From contig NZ_NJDE01000007.1 of the NCBI RefSeq assembly GCF_002205895.1, forward strand, positions 248,001 through 312,000: DNA of 64,000 nucleotides, written 5' to 3'. The stretch comes from Saccharibacillus sp. O23 (GTDB lineage: Bacteria > Bacillota > Bacilli > Paenibacillales > Paenibacillaceae). A program made the translations under genes and the position numbers. Positions 16,713 through 24,473 of the stretch are shown piece after piece; the stretch's first letter is position 1, and every line of letters begins with the position of its first letter. The notes beneath the pieces were generated by a model. It had not been told where the DNA came from and did not search any database. It saw only the letters and a list, made by a program, of their open reading frames with translations.

Positions 16713-17372
16713 ATGATTCAAGCTTTCATTTTCGACATGGACGGCGTCATCATCGACAGCGAACCGCTGCATTTCGACGTGGACCGTCAAACGATGGCGT
16801 ATTACGGACATGCGGTGACGCAGGAAGACCTGGAACGTTACGTCGGCATGACCAACCCCGAACAGTGGGCCATCATCCGCGAAGAGTACGGCATCGGGCC
16901 GACGGCGGAAGAGATCATCGCGTATCAGATGGGCAGAAAAATCGAGGAACTTCGTCTGGCGGAACTCGAACCGATCGAAGGAATCCGGGAACTGCTGGAA
17001 GAGTTGAAACAAGGCGGAATTCCGCGCGCGATCGCTTCGTCTTCTCCGCCGGTATTCATCGAAGCCGTATTGGAAAAATTCGGCCTGCGAAACGAATTCG
17101 ACGTCGTCGTCAGCGGCGAACAGGTACCGAAAGGCAAGCCCGCGCCGGACGTCTATCTGCGCGCCGCCGAACTGCTGGACGTCGATCCGGCACGCTGCGT
17201 CGTGTTGGAAGATTCGAAGCACGGCATCGACGCGGCCCAAGCAGCGGGGATGCGCTGCATCGGATACGTGAATCCGAATTCGGGCAATCAGGATCTGAGC
17301 CGCGCCGATCTGATCGTCGGATCGATCGGCGATATCCGTCTGGACGACCTGAAGAAAGTGGAGGGCAAATAA
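16713..17372 (+). CDS. HAD-superfamily hydrolase, subfamily IA (beta-phosphoglucomutase-like)
   Basis: A 219-aa cytoplasmic phosphatase or phosphomutase. Motif I is FIFDMDGVI with nucleophile Asp8 and acid/base Asp10. Motif II is the SSSPP segment, motif III the lysine in PKGKPAPDVY, and motif IV the acidic pair in VLEDSKHGIDAA. The cap insertion after motif I is of the C1 (beta-PGM) kind. Start 16713 has GGGAGG at 9 bases; an in-frame ATG at 16617 has none. The substrate could be a sugar phosphate, but sequence alone does not decide between phosphatase and mutase. Confidence 0.87.
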   Translation: MIQAFIFDMDGVIIDSEPLHFDVDRQTMAYYGHAVTQEDLERYVGMTNPEQWAIIREEYGIGPTAEEIIAYQMGRKIEELRLAELEPIEGIRELLEELKQGGIPRAIASSSPPVFIEAVLEKFGLRNEFDVVVSGEQVPKGKPAPDVYLRAAELLDVDPARCVVLEDSKHGIDAAQAAGMRCIGYVNPNSGNQDLSRADLIVGSIGDIRLDDLKKVEGK

Positions 17373-17517
17373 ACGCCCGTAGAGCGTGCGCTCGGGCCGC
17401 GCTCGAAAGTCGCGTCGGCGGCGGAAGCAAACGGATTGCCGAGAACGGTCCGTTCGCGCAGGCGTATCGAAGGCTTGTCTCAGGCATGTCTCAGGCGTAT
17501 GCGGCGAAGCGGCGTTG

Positions 17518-17711
17518 TTAACGGATCGTGGATTCCTTAGAGACGCAAAATAAGCCGTTGCGGAATTCTAAGGGATCGTGGATTCGTTAGCCGCGTAATT
17601 CGCCTTTTTTTCGGCTGAAAACCGGCGTATTTGCGTTCTAAGCGTCATCTGAATCCGTTAGCATTTCAAAACCGCTCGAAATGCCCGCTAAGCGTCGCCT
17701 CGATCCGTTAG
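17518..17711. repeat. Composite intergenic repeat, copy II (four ~24-bp motifs)
   Basis: Motifs at 17518-17540 and 17568-17590 (direct) and 17638-17661 and 17688-17711 (inverted) start 50, 70 and 50 bp apart. The central spacer is 47 bp (17591-17637), the same length as in copy I at 961-1155 and similar in sequence. The outer spacers also align. The whole reads as a 194-bp unit with an overall inverted-repeat plan: two direct motifs facing two inverted ones. It lies downstream of the HAD gene, with no ORF inside. Confidence 0.8.
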
Positions 17712-17859
17712 AAATCGAACGCGGATCGCACGCGCTGCGGACGAAACCGCAGCGGCCGTTCGAACGGCAAAAGCGGCGGCGGATCGGGGGAGAAAGGCTG
17801 CAAGCCGCTCGCTTCCCGCGTACGCGGCTGCGTGCAAACTGCATTCGCAAGTCGCACCA

Positions 17860-17903
17860 AAAAGACCACGTTCGGCGCATAGACGCGCCGAACGTGGTCT
17901 TTT
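17860..17903. terminator. Perfect 19-bp hairpin, terminator-like in both directions
   Basis: The arms 17860-17878 and 17885-17903 match perfectly around a 6-nt loop. An A run flanks the left arm and the right arm ends in four T. It lies almost 500 bases beyond the HAD gene and 280 bases before the convergent lipoprotein gene's stop, so it may end either transcript. Confidence 0.6.
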
Positions 17904-18182
17904 CGGTATGATCCGGCAGAAGAGACGGATTCCTCTTCGATTCGGTCAGTCGTGCTCCGCTTCGATCGCGAAGGATTGCGCCGACTGGGGGTGTACACCG
18001 GCATGTCGAACTTCCGGGCTTCGGGCTTACGGCCGCATATCGAACCTCTCGGCTGCGGCTGTATACCCGAATGTCGCGTGTCGCGCATATCGGCTGAAAA
18101 CATGCCGCAAAGTCGGGTGTCGACTGCGAGTATTTTCCGACAGTCCGAAAGTCGCGTTGCGCTTACCCCCGACATCATTCGC
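17904..18182. other. Gene-free stretch
   Basis: No credible ORF, RNA gene or repeat was found. Short stretches around 17985 and 18058 look loosely alike (TGTACACC and TGTATACC followed by similar bases), but not enough to call a repeat. Confidence 0.3.
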
Positions 18183-19019
18183 TTATCGCGCTTTCTGCAC
18201 GATCTCCAACATTCGCTCCGTTCCGTAAGCTCCTGTCGTCAACGCGTTGGCTTTCGGCCAATAAGCCAAGCGCAGCGACGTTCCGTCTTTCAATTGCAGG
18301 CGCAAGGAAGTCTTATATTCCGGCGGATTGTTTTTGAAGATCGCGTCGAAGCCGACGTATTTCAGCTTCAGCAGGTCGGAGACGAACGCTTCCGTATCTT
18401 CCGGGCTGTAACTCCACATGAAGCTGCCGTCGTTGCCGCTGACCCGGTCCAGGCTTTTCACTTTGCCTTCGATATCGTACAGATCTCCGATCGTTTCGGC
18501 TTGCGGATTCTCGGCGACTTCGAAGATCCGGCCTTCGGCATAGACCCGGAAGCTCGGGTCGTAATCCCGCAGCTTATAGATCGGCGTACCCGCCGGCAGG
18601 AACGTGGCGTCGCGGCTCTGCATGACGAAGTCTTCGCAAGCGTCGTCGGACATCGCATAGGCCACCGTGTCGATCTGTTCGCCGATCGCTTCGGGCGGCA
18701 GCTTCTCGTGCTGCTCCGATCGGAGACCGGAATAGAAGATATCGCCTAACTTTAGCGCATCGAAGTAGTCGATGGTCGGCATGCACTCTGACCGACCCCG
18801 ATTCGTCGTATCTTTGTTGATCGTAAGCTCTCTCGGTACCGCGGGTTTCGACGAAGAGGTCTTATCCGAAGCCAAAGCGTTGTTCGCGGAAGCCGGCTTT
18901 TCCGGCGGAGCCGCTTGTTCAGTCGCTCCCGAGGCGCAGCCGGACAGCAGCGAGATAAGCAGAAGAAGCGGCAGCGCGGCCAGAAGGCCGGCTGACCGTC
19001 GGGTTGGATCGTTCTTCAT
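18183..19019 (-). CDS. Lipoprotein of unknown function
   Basis: A 278-aa exported lipoprotein. A basic N-terminus, a hydrophobic core and the lipobox LLSGC with Cys28 are clear. Residues 29-70 are an Ala/Ser/Lys-rich linker. The globular part (about 80-278) has aromatic-rich beta-type segments (FRVYAEGRIFEVAEN, FMWSYSPEDTEAFV, SLRLQLKDGTSLRLAYW) resembling stress-induced surface lipoproteins, but I recognise no family. The start at 19019 is supported by AAGGGGGA. It lies 64 bases downstream of the chemotaxis receptor gene on the same strand and may be co-transcribed with it. Confidence 0.7.
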   Translation of the reverse strand: MKNDPTRRSAGLLAALPLLLLISLLSGCASGATEQAAPPEKPASANNALASDKTSSSKPAVPRELTINKDTTNRGRSECMPTIDYFDALKLGDIFYSGLRSEQHEKLPPEAIGEQIDTVAYAMSDDACEDFVMQSRDATFLPAGTPIYKLRDYDPSFRVYAEGRIFEVAENPQAETIGDLYDIEGKVKSLDRVSGNDGSFMWSYSPEDTEAFVSDLLKLKYVGFDAIFKNNPPEYKTSLRLQLKDGTSLRLAYWPKANALTTGAYGTERMLEIVQKAR

Positions 19020-19083
19020 GATATTCCCCCTTTGCTTTCTCAAACGCAAAAAGGATGGAAAAAGTTGTAACTTTGCAAAAAGT

Positions 19084-20583
19084 TTAAGTTGTTTTTGTTC
19101 GAACGTCTTCGCGGGCAGGGGCTTCTTCCGCGCGCGCGGCCAACCCTTGCAGATCTTCGATCATCGTTTCGAGCTGCACCACGCTGTCCGAGATCAGGCG
19201 GATCGAATCGCGCTGCCGGTAGACGCTGCCGGCGACCAATTCCACCGAAGCGGAAGTCTGTTCGCTGATCGCGGAGAAGTCGGAGACCTGTCCGGCGATG
19301 CTGCCGTTGAACGCTTTGAGCCGTTCGACGTTCTGCTGGACTTCCGCCGACTTGGACAGGACGTCCGACGCGTCCTGATTGATCCGGTCGAACAATTCGC
19401 CGGTCTCGAACGTTCGGCGCTCCAAGCTTTCGAGCGTCGATTCGCTGCCCGACACGTAATCCGACACGGTTCCGGTCTGGCCGCGGATCTGCCGCAGCAG
19501 GCCGGCGATATCTTCGGCGGACGTCTGAACGTTGGCCGACAAGCCGCGAATCTCGCCGGCGACGACGGCGAAGCCTCGGCCTTGTTCGCCGGCGCGGGCG
19601 GCTTCGATGCTGGCGTTAAGCGACAGCAGGTTGGTCTGGTTGGCGATCTGCGAGATAGCGGTCAAGATCGCTTGGGCTTCTTCCGCGTAGCGGTTCAACA
19701 GCTGTACTTGCGATACCGTATCGTGCATGCTGCCGCGAACCTGTTTCATTTCTTCGCGCAGTTCGGCCGCTTTGCGTCCGCCTTCTTCGGTCAGTTGTTT
19801 GGTGCTGAGCGACACTTCGTTGAGCCGGACGCTTTCGCCGCTGATTCGCTCGATATTTTGGCCCGACCGGATCATCGCTTCGTTGATCTCCTGAATGTTT
19901 TCGGCTTGAATCTCGATGCCTTTGGAGATCTCCGAGAAGCTGCTCGCCGCTTCTTCCGAAAAGCGGAACGTCTCGTTCGCGCCGGAAGCGACCGACTCGC
20001 CGAACGTTTTCAATTCCGCGGCGGAACGTTCGACTTCTTGAAGCAGTTCTTCGATCTTTTCTTTTTGCCGGTCGGATTCTTTCAGCATGTTCTGTCCTAC
20101 CATGCACACGGCGTAATTGGTGACCGCGACCATGACGAAAACGATGAAGATGACGGCATAGTCGAGAGGCGCGTAGACCGGAATGAAAGGATTCGCCAAA
20201 AATTGCAGGACCAGCGAAAGCACGGCCGTGATGCCGGCCGCGATTACCACGGGTCTGGACAAATAGACAAGCGACAGCGACAAATAAATAAAGAACGGCA
20301 CCCAGATGACGGAGCTCGGAATAAACAAAAACAGCACGTTGCCGACAACGAAGCTGCCTACGACAAGCGCGTATTTTCCCCAGACTTTGTCCGCGGCGAA
20401 TTTGTACAGCGCGTAATAACCGCCGATCAGCAGAAGATCGACGACAAACAAGGTGAGCATGTCGGATAGCGTAAGCAGCCGCGTCAGCCACATGACGGCA
20501 AAGATCGGATACAGCGAGAGCAGCAGAGCCTCCAGGGTGTAGAAGATGAGTTTGGACGAATTTTTTTCGAATGCGGTCGGCAT
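19084..20583 (-). CDS. Methyl-accepting chemotaxis protein without extracytoplasmic sensor
   Basis: A 499-aa membrane receptor. The first ~175 residues hold about five or six closely spaced transmembrane helices with only short loops. There is no dCache/Cache sensor domain and no HAMP domain. A short coiled coil ([24 protein letters not shown]) leads into the signalling domain. The hairpin tip, conserved for CheA/CheW contact, is in [36 protein letters not shown] (about residues 315-350). Methylation helices flank it. Such receptors may sense the membrane state, energy or hydrophobic compounds. ATG 20583 follows GAAGGGAAGA. The next gene on this strand is a lipoprotein. Confidence 0.9.
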   Translation of the reverse strand: MPTAFEKNSSKLIFYTLEALLLSLYPIFAVMWLTRLLTLSDMLTLFVVDLLLIGGYYALYKFAADKVWGKYALVVGSFVVGNVLFLFIPSSVIWVPFFIYLSLSLVYLSRPVVIAAGITAVLSLVLQFLANPFIPVYAPLDYAVIFIVFVMVAVTNYAVCMVGQNMLKESDRQKEKIEELLQEVERSAAELKTFGESVASGANETFRFSEEAASSFSEISKGIEIQAENIQEINEAMIRSGQNIERISGESVRLNEVSLSTKQLTEEGGRKAAELREEMKQVRGSMHDTVSQVQLLNRYAEEAQAILTAISQIANQTNLLSLNASIEAARAGEQGRGFAVVAGEIRGLSANVQTSAEDIAGLLRQIRGQTGTVSDYVSGSESTLESLERRTFETGELFDRINQDASDVLSKSAEVQQNVERLKAFNGSIAGQVSDFSAISEQTSASVELVAGSVYRQRDSIRLISDSVVQLETMIEDLQGLAARAEEAPAREDVRTKTT

Positions 20584-20721
20584 GGCCGGTCTTCCCTTCT
20601 TTCTGGTTGAGATATCGGATGTTGAGCTGCGCGAAGGCGTAAGCAGGCCAAAGCCCGGTGAATCTTGTTAGGTGGGCGATGGGAGTTACAGGTATCTCGT
20701 CTCGATCGGATGAACGGAATC

Positions 20722-20764
20722 GCCCCTCGGAACCCCGCTTGAACCGTGCGTGTTTCCGAGGGGC
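20722..20764 (-). other. 11-bp hairpin; group II intron-like 3' remnant suspected
   Basis: Arms 20722-20732 and 20754-20764 match perfectly. Read on the minus strand the loop contains ACGCACGGTTC, which recalls the GAGCC...ACGGTTC domain V region of bacterial group II introns, but the rest of domain V does not fit well. It lies in the 375-bp spacer between the chemotaxis receptor and the P450, where no other feature was seen. It could equally be a leader hairpin of the receptor mRNA. Confidence 0.3.
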
Positions 20765-20958
20765 TCACACCTTAGATTCAATGCGGTCAACTCACTAACT
20801 CGGTATATTATCTTATCGCACGAAAACGGGTTTCGGTTTACCTGTTCGGGTTTTGGTGCAAAAAAATTTTCGGTTCGCGGTTTGGGCAAAAGTGGTAATA
20901 GTTAGCGTGATAAGCACCGGAGATCAAAACGAAGGCTTAAACGAGGAGGAATGACCGC

Positions 20959-22248
20959 ATGACCCACGACGAACAAACGCCTCAAGAGCATACGCTGGAC
21001 AACAGTCTCGCTCTGCTCAAAGACGGTTACGATTTTATTTTCAAACGGCGAAGAGAGATGGACACGGAAATCTTCCGCACGCGTCTGCTCGGGCAGCCCG
21101 CGATCTGCATGGGCGGCAAAGAAGCGGCGGAACTGTTCTACGACACCTCGAAATTCAAGCGTTCCGGCGCGATTCCGAAACGCATTCAGAAATCGTTGTT
21201 CGGAGAAAACGCGATCCAAACGATGGACGGCGAAGCGCATCGGCATCGCAAAGCGATGTTCATGTCGCTGATGTCGCGCGAGCGGCTGGACGTGTTCATG
21301 GAACTGCTGCGCGAAGAGTGGGAAGCGGCGGCGAGACGTTGGGAGAAGCTCGAAGAGATCGAGCTGTTCGGCGAATCGCAGGAGCTGCTGCACCGCGCCG
21401 CCTGCCGCTGGGCCGGCGTGCCGATCGACGAACAAACGGTTCGCGAACGCGCCGACGATATGGGCGACATGGTCGAAGCGTTCGGCGCGGTCGGACCGCG
21501 CCATGCGGCCGGCCGCAGAGCTCGGCGGCGGACGGAAGAGTGGCTGGACGGCTTTATTCTCGATCTGCGGGCCGGGGAATTCCGAGTACCCGAAGACACG
21601 GCGGCTCACGTTATGGCGTTTCACCGCGATCTGCAAGGGCGCGAACTGGATTCGCGCATGGCGGCGATCGAGCTGATCAACATCGTCCGGCCGATCGTGG
21701 CGATCGGGCGCTACGTGGTGTTCACGGCGATCGCGCTGCACGAGCATCCCGAATATAAAGAGAAGCTGGCGGCGGACGAAGGGAAGTACCGTCAATGGTT
21801 CGTGCAGGAGACGCGGCGCTATTATCCGTTCACGCCGTTCCTCGGCGCTTCGGTCATTCATGATTTTACGTGGAAAGGCCATGAGTTCGAGGAAGGCACG
21901 ATGGTGCTGCTCGATATTTACGGCACCACGCACGATCCGAAATTATGGGACGATCCGGACCTGTTCAAGCCGGAACGGTTCGAACATTGGGGCGGCAGCC
22001 CGTTCGACCTGATCCCGCAGGGCGGCGGCGATCCGAATTTCGGGCATCGCTGCGCGGGCGAATGGCTCACGATCGACGCGATGCGGGTCGGTCTGGAATT
22101 CCTCGCGAAGCGGCTGTCTTACGAAGTGCCGGAGCAGGATCTCGGCCTGAGCCTGTCGCGCATGCCGGCGCTGCCGGAGAGCCGGTTCAAGATGAGAAAC
22201 GTCGGACTGGCGGGCAGCGAAGCGGTGTCTAACAGCGGTAGGCAATAG
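20959..22248 (+). CDS. cypC: CYP152-family cytochrome P450 (fatty-acid peroxygenase)
   Basis: A 429-aa soluble P450 that uses H2O2 to hydroxylate or decarboxylate fatty acids, like B. subtilis YbdT/P450-BS-beta. The heme thiolate is Cys365 in GHRCAGEW. In the I helix the usual acid-alcohol pair is replaced by Arg244-Pro245 (NIVRPIVAIGRY); this Arg binds the substrate carboxylate in CYP152 enzymes, and it fixes the subfamily. The N-terminal DNSLALLKDGYDFI and the QETRRYYPF K-helix region also match. The ribosome binding site is AGGAGG at 10 bases. Monocistronic. No redox partner gene is nearby, as expected for a peroxygenase. Confidence 0.93.
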   Translation: MTHDEQTPQEHTLDNSLALLKDGYDFIFKRRREMDTEIFRTRLLGQPAICMGGKEAAELFYDTSKFKRSGAIPKRIQKSLFGENAIQTMDGEAHRHRKAMFMSLMSRERLDVFMELLREEWEAAARRWEKLEEIELFGESQELLHRAACRWAGVPIDEQTVRERADDMGDMVEAFGAVGPRHAAGRRARRRTEEWLDGFILDLRAGEFRVPEDTAAHVMAFHRDLQGRELDSRMAAIELINIVRPIVAIGRYVVFTAIALHEHPEYKEKLAADEGKYRQWFVQETRRYYPFTPFLGASVIHDFTWKGHEFEEGTMVLLDIYGTTHDPKLWDDPDLFKPERFEHWGGSPFDLIPQGGGDPNFGHRCAGEWLTIDAMRVGLEFLAKRLSYEVPEQDLGLSLSRMPALPESRFKMRNVGLAGSEAVSNSGRQ

Positions 22249-22294
22249 AGTTCCAAGCTGAGTCGATAGAGGCAGGGCCAAGTCTTAAATATCG

Positions 22295-22338
22295 AAGCTC
22301 CGAATGTCGCTTTAACCGGCGGCAGGCGGAGCTTTTTC
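22295..22338 (+). terminator. Possible terminator of the P450 gene
   Basis: An 8-bp stem (22295-22302 with 22327-22334) with a long loop is followed by TTTTT. It is weaker than the other terminators here. Confidence 0.5.
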
Positions 22339-22351
22339 GTTGCGCGTGTTT

Positions 22352-22373
22352 ACTTGAACAAATATTTTCAAGT
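22352..22373. promoter_or_regulatory. Inverted repeat upstream of the GH172 operon
   Basis: ACTTGAA and TTCAAGT form a perfect 7-bp inverted repeat with an 8-bp spacer. It could be a regulator binding site, but no partner site was found elsewhere. Confidence 0.3.
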
Positions 22374-22399
22374 GACGGCGAACCGTTTTTTCTGGATAA

Positions 22400-22413
22400 T
22401 GATAGCGCTTTAC
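22400..22413 (-). promoter_or_regulatory. cre-like site upstream of the GH172-GH140-RR-HK operon
   Basis: Read on the minus strand, GTAAAGCGCTATCA matches 12 of 14 positions of the CcpA consensus TGWAANCGNTNWCA. The extended 14-base stretch AAAGCGCTATCATT also occurs at the site before the importer operon (29796-29810). It lies about 80 bases upstream of the GH172 start. Confidence 0.5.
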
Positions 22414-22490
22414 TGTAAAATCGTAGCCGTAAAGGCGGCTGCGACGTCGAAACGTTTCACCCAACTCGGAACTTATAGGGAGGACTTCGC

Positions 22491-24428
22491 ATGAAAGCAT
22501 CCGTCGGACTTAGAGGATTGGCGAATCTGGAGCGCTTCGACCTGCTGCCGCAAATGCGGGAAGGCGTGCGCGTGCTGTACGAAGGAAGTATCGACAAAAG
22601 AGGATTCAACGCGGATTGGGACTGGTGGTTGTACCGCGAAGGCGGCGAATGGGTGATCTTCGATGCCGAAGGCCCGGGCTGCTTGTACAATTTCGTGCAG
22701 CATCGGTATCCGGACAGCGAGGAACCGACGTTCCGGTTCTATTTCGACGGGGAGGAGACGCCGCGCTTCGAGATTCGCCATTCGGAATTCGGCAGCAAAG
22801 CGCCGTTCGTCTCGCCGCTCGCGGACGCGTATCTCGGACCCGAAGACGGAGGACGCGGACCGATCCGGGTCGTGCGCAGCTTCGTCCCGATGGCTTTCGA
22901 ACGGTCGTGCCGCATCACGAGCGATATCCGGCTCAAAGGCGCGGCCAAAGGCGACGGCGGCTGGGGCCATGTCGTCTACCACGCCTACACGGATAACCGC
23001 CCGGAAAACGGCGAAAGTATCCGTACGTTTACGGGCGAAGAAGATTACGGCCGGGTGCTGGAGATGTGGCGAGGCGTCGGCTCCGATCCCAAACCGGCCG
23101 CAAACGGAGAACAGGTCGCGGCGCTGGAACACTTGAGTCTCGCGCCGGGCGAGACGGTCCGCGTGTTCGAAGCCGATGGCGCAGGCAGCGTATCGGCGAT
23201 CGAGATGAAGATCGGGGGCACGGCGGAAGAAGCGGAGGCCGGACGGGACGGAAACTGGCGGTCGGATATTTGGATCCGCGCGGTGTGGGACGGTCATGAA
23301 CGGCCGGACGTGTACGGTCCGCTCGGCGTCTTTTTCGCCAACGAGTTGGGGGAGAATCCGGTCGGCTTGCTGTCGCACGGACAACGCGAAGACGGAAGCG
23401 GCTACTGCTATTTCCCGATGCCTTACTGGAACGGCGCTTCGATCGAACTGGTCAATCGGGGCTCGGCTTCGACCGCGATCGAACGGTGGGAAACGAAGTT
23501 CGTGCCGGGCGAAGACGCCCGATACAAACAAGAGGAGTCCGGCTATTTCCGGACCTCGGATTATTACGGGGGTAAGGCGTCGCCGGGAAGCGACAGCGTG
23601 ATCGGGCGCATCGAAGGACGGGGCCATCTGGTAGCCGGCCATGTAACCGCGTTTGCCCGCCGCCCCGGCGTCATCAGCTGCGAAGGCGACGTACGGGTGC
23701 ATATCGACGGAAACGTGACGCCGCAGGTGGAGAGCGACGGTTCGGAGAGCTGGGTCTGCTACGGCTGGGGATTCCCGACGCCGCCCGAACAGAATCCGTC
23801 CAGCGCATACGACGGTCAGCCCGACAACCCCTGGTCGATGGTCCGATTGTGCGCGGGCGACTGGTATCCGTTCCGGCGGGAGCTGGTCTTCGGCATCGAA
23901 TCCGGCGAATTCAATAACCAATATCTGCGCCATTCCGGCATTCTGTTCTATTACGGACTGGACGAACCGGGCATGGAATTGAGCGACGAATTCGACGTGG
24001 GCGACCTCGCTTCGGAAGGGATTCACGAATATCGGCCGCAGGGCGATCTGGGCCCCTACACGCTCGAATCGACGTACGAAGACGGCAGCAACCGGAGATT
24101 GACGGATACGGGACGGGAGATCGAAGGCGCGAGCGAATTCTCGGTGTCCGTACGCCCGGACAACCGGGGCGTGCGGCTTCGCCGCCGTTCGGATCAGGTC
24201 ACGGGGCGGCAGCGGGCGAACGTCTACGTGGACGGACGGCTCGTGGAAGAACGGAGCTGGTACGTCGCGGACCGCAATCCTTACCGGAGATGGCTCGAAG
24301 ACGAATTCGAGATTCCGGCGGCCTACACGGCGGGCAAAAGCGATCTGCGGATCAAACTGGAATACGTGCAGGACGGAGAAACGAGAGGCTGGAACGAATT
24401 CTATTATTGGGTGTATTCGATCTTGTAG
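22491..24428 (+). CDS. DUF2961 protein, GH172-type glycosidase candidate
   Basis: A 645-aa protein of the DUF2961 family, members of which were shown to be GH172 enzymes acting on alpha-D-arabinofuranosides, alpha-D-fructofuranosides or difructose anhydrides. Typical family segments are DWDWWLYREGGEWVIFDAEGPGCLYNFV near residue 42, FRFYFDGEETPRFEI and SYVPMAF-like RSFVPMAFERSCRI. GH172 proteins have two jelly rolls; the C-terminal third (NPYRRWLEDEFEIPAAY, YYWVYSIL) fits the second. There is no signal peptide, so it acts in the cytoplasm. The ribosome binding site is GGGAGG. It is the first gene of an operon with the GH140-like gene and a two-component system. The substrate is not predictable from sequence alone. 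Confidence 0.82.
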   Translation: MKASVGLRGLANLERFDLLPQMREGVRVLYEGSIDKRGFNADWDWWLYREGGEWVIFDAEGPGCLYNFVQHRYPDSEEPTFRFYFDGEETPRFEIRHSEFGSKAPFVSPLADAYLGPEDGGRGPIRVVRSFVPMAFERSCRITSDIRLKGAAKGDGGWGHVVYHAYTDNRPENGESIRTFTGEEDYGRVLEMWRGVGSDPKPAANGEQVAALEHLSLAPGETVRVFEADGAGSVSAIEMKIGGTAEEAEAGRDGNWRSDIWIRAVWDGHERPDVYGPLGVFFANELGENPVGLLSHGQREDGSGYCYFPMPYWNGASIELVNRGSASTAIERWETKFVPGEDARYKQEESGYFRTSDYYGGKASPGSDSVIGRIEGRGHLVAGHVTAFARRPGVISCEGDVRVHIDGNVTPQVESDGSESWVCYGWGFPTPPEQNPSSAYDGQPDNPWSMVRLCAGDWYPFRRELVFGIESGEFNNQYLRHSGILFYYGLDEPGMELSDEFDVGDLASEGIHEYRPQGDLGPYTLESTYEDGSNRRLTDTGREIEGASEFSVSVRPDNRGVRLRRRSDQVTGRQRANVYVDGRLVEERSWYVADRNPYRRWLEDEFEIPAAYTAGKSDLRIKLEYVQDGETRGWNEFYYWVYSIL

Positions 24429-24473
24429 AGGGGTCAACGTACCGGAGGTACTTGCGAAAAAGGGGGAGATCGA

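Noticed and set aside
17708..18178. A 156-codon minus-strand ORF between the HAD and lipoprotein genes
   Set aside because: It runs through the 19-bp hairpin, shows no family features and has no ribosome binding site.
20722..20764. c-di-GMP riboswitch before the chemotaxis receptor
   Set aside because: The context is attractive, but the conserved GGGCAAACC and GACGCAAAGCC segments of the class I riboswitch are absent.
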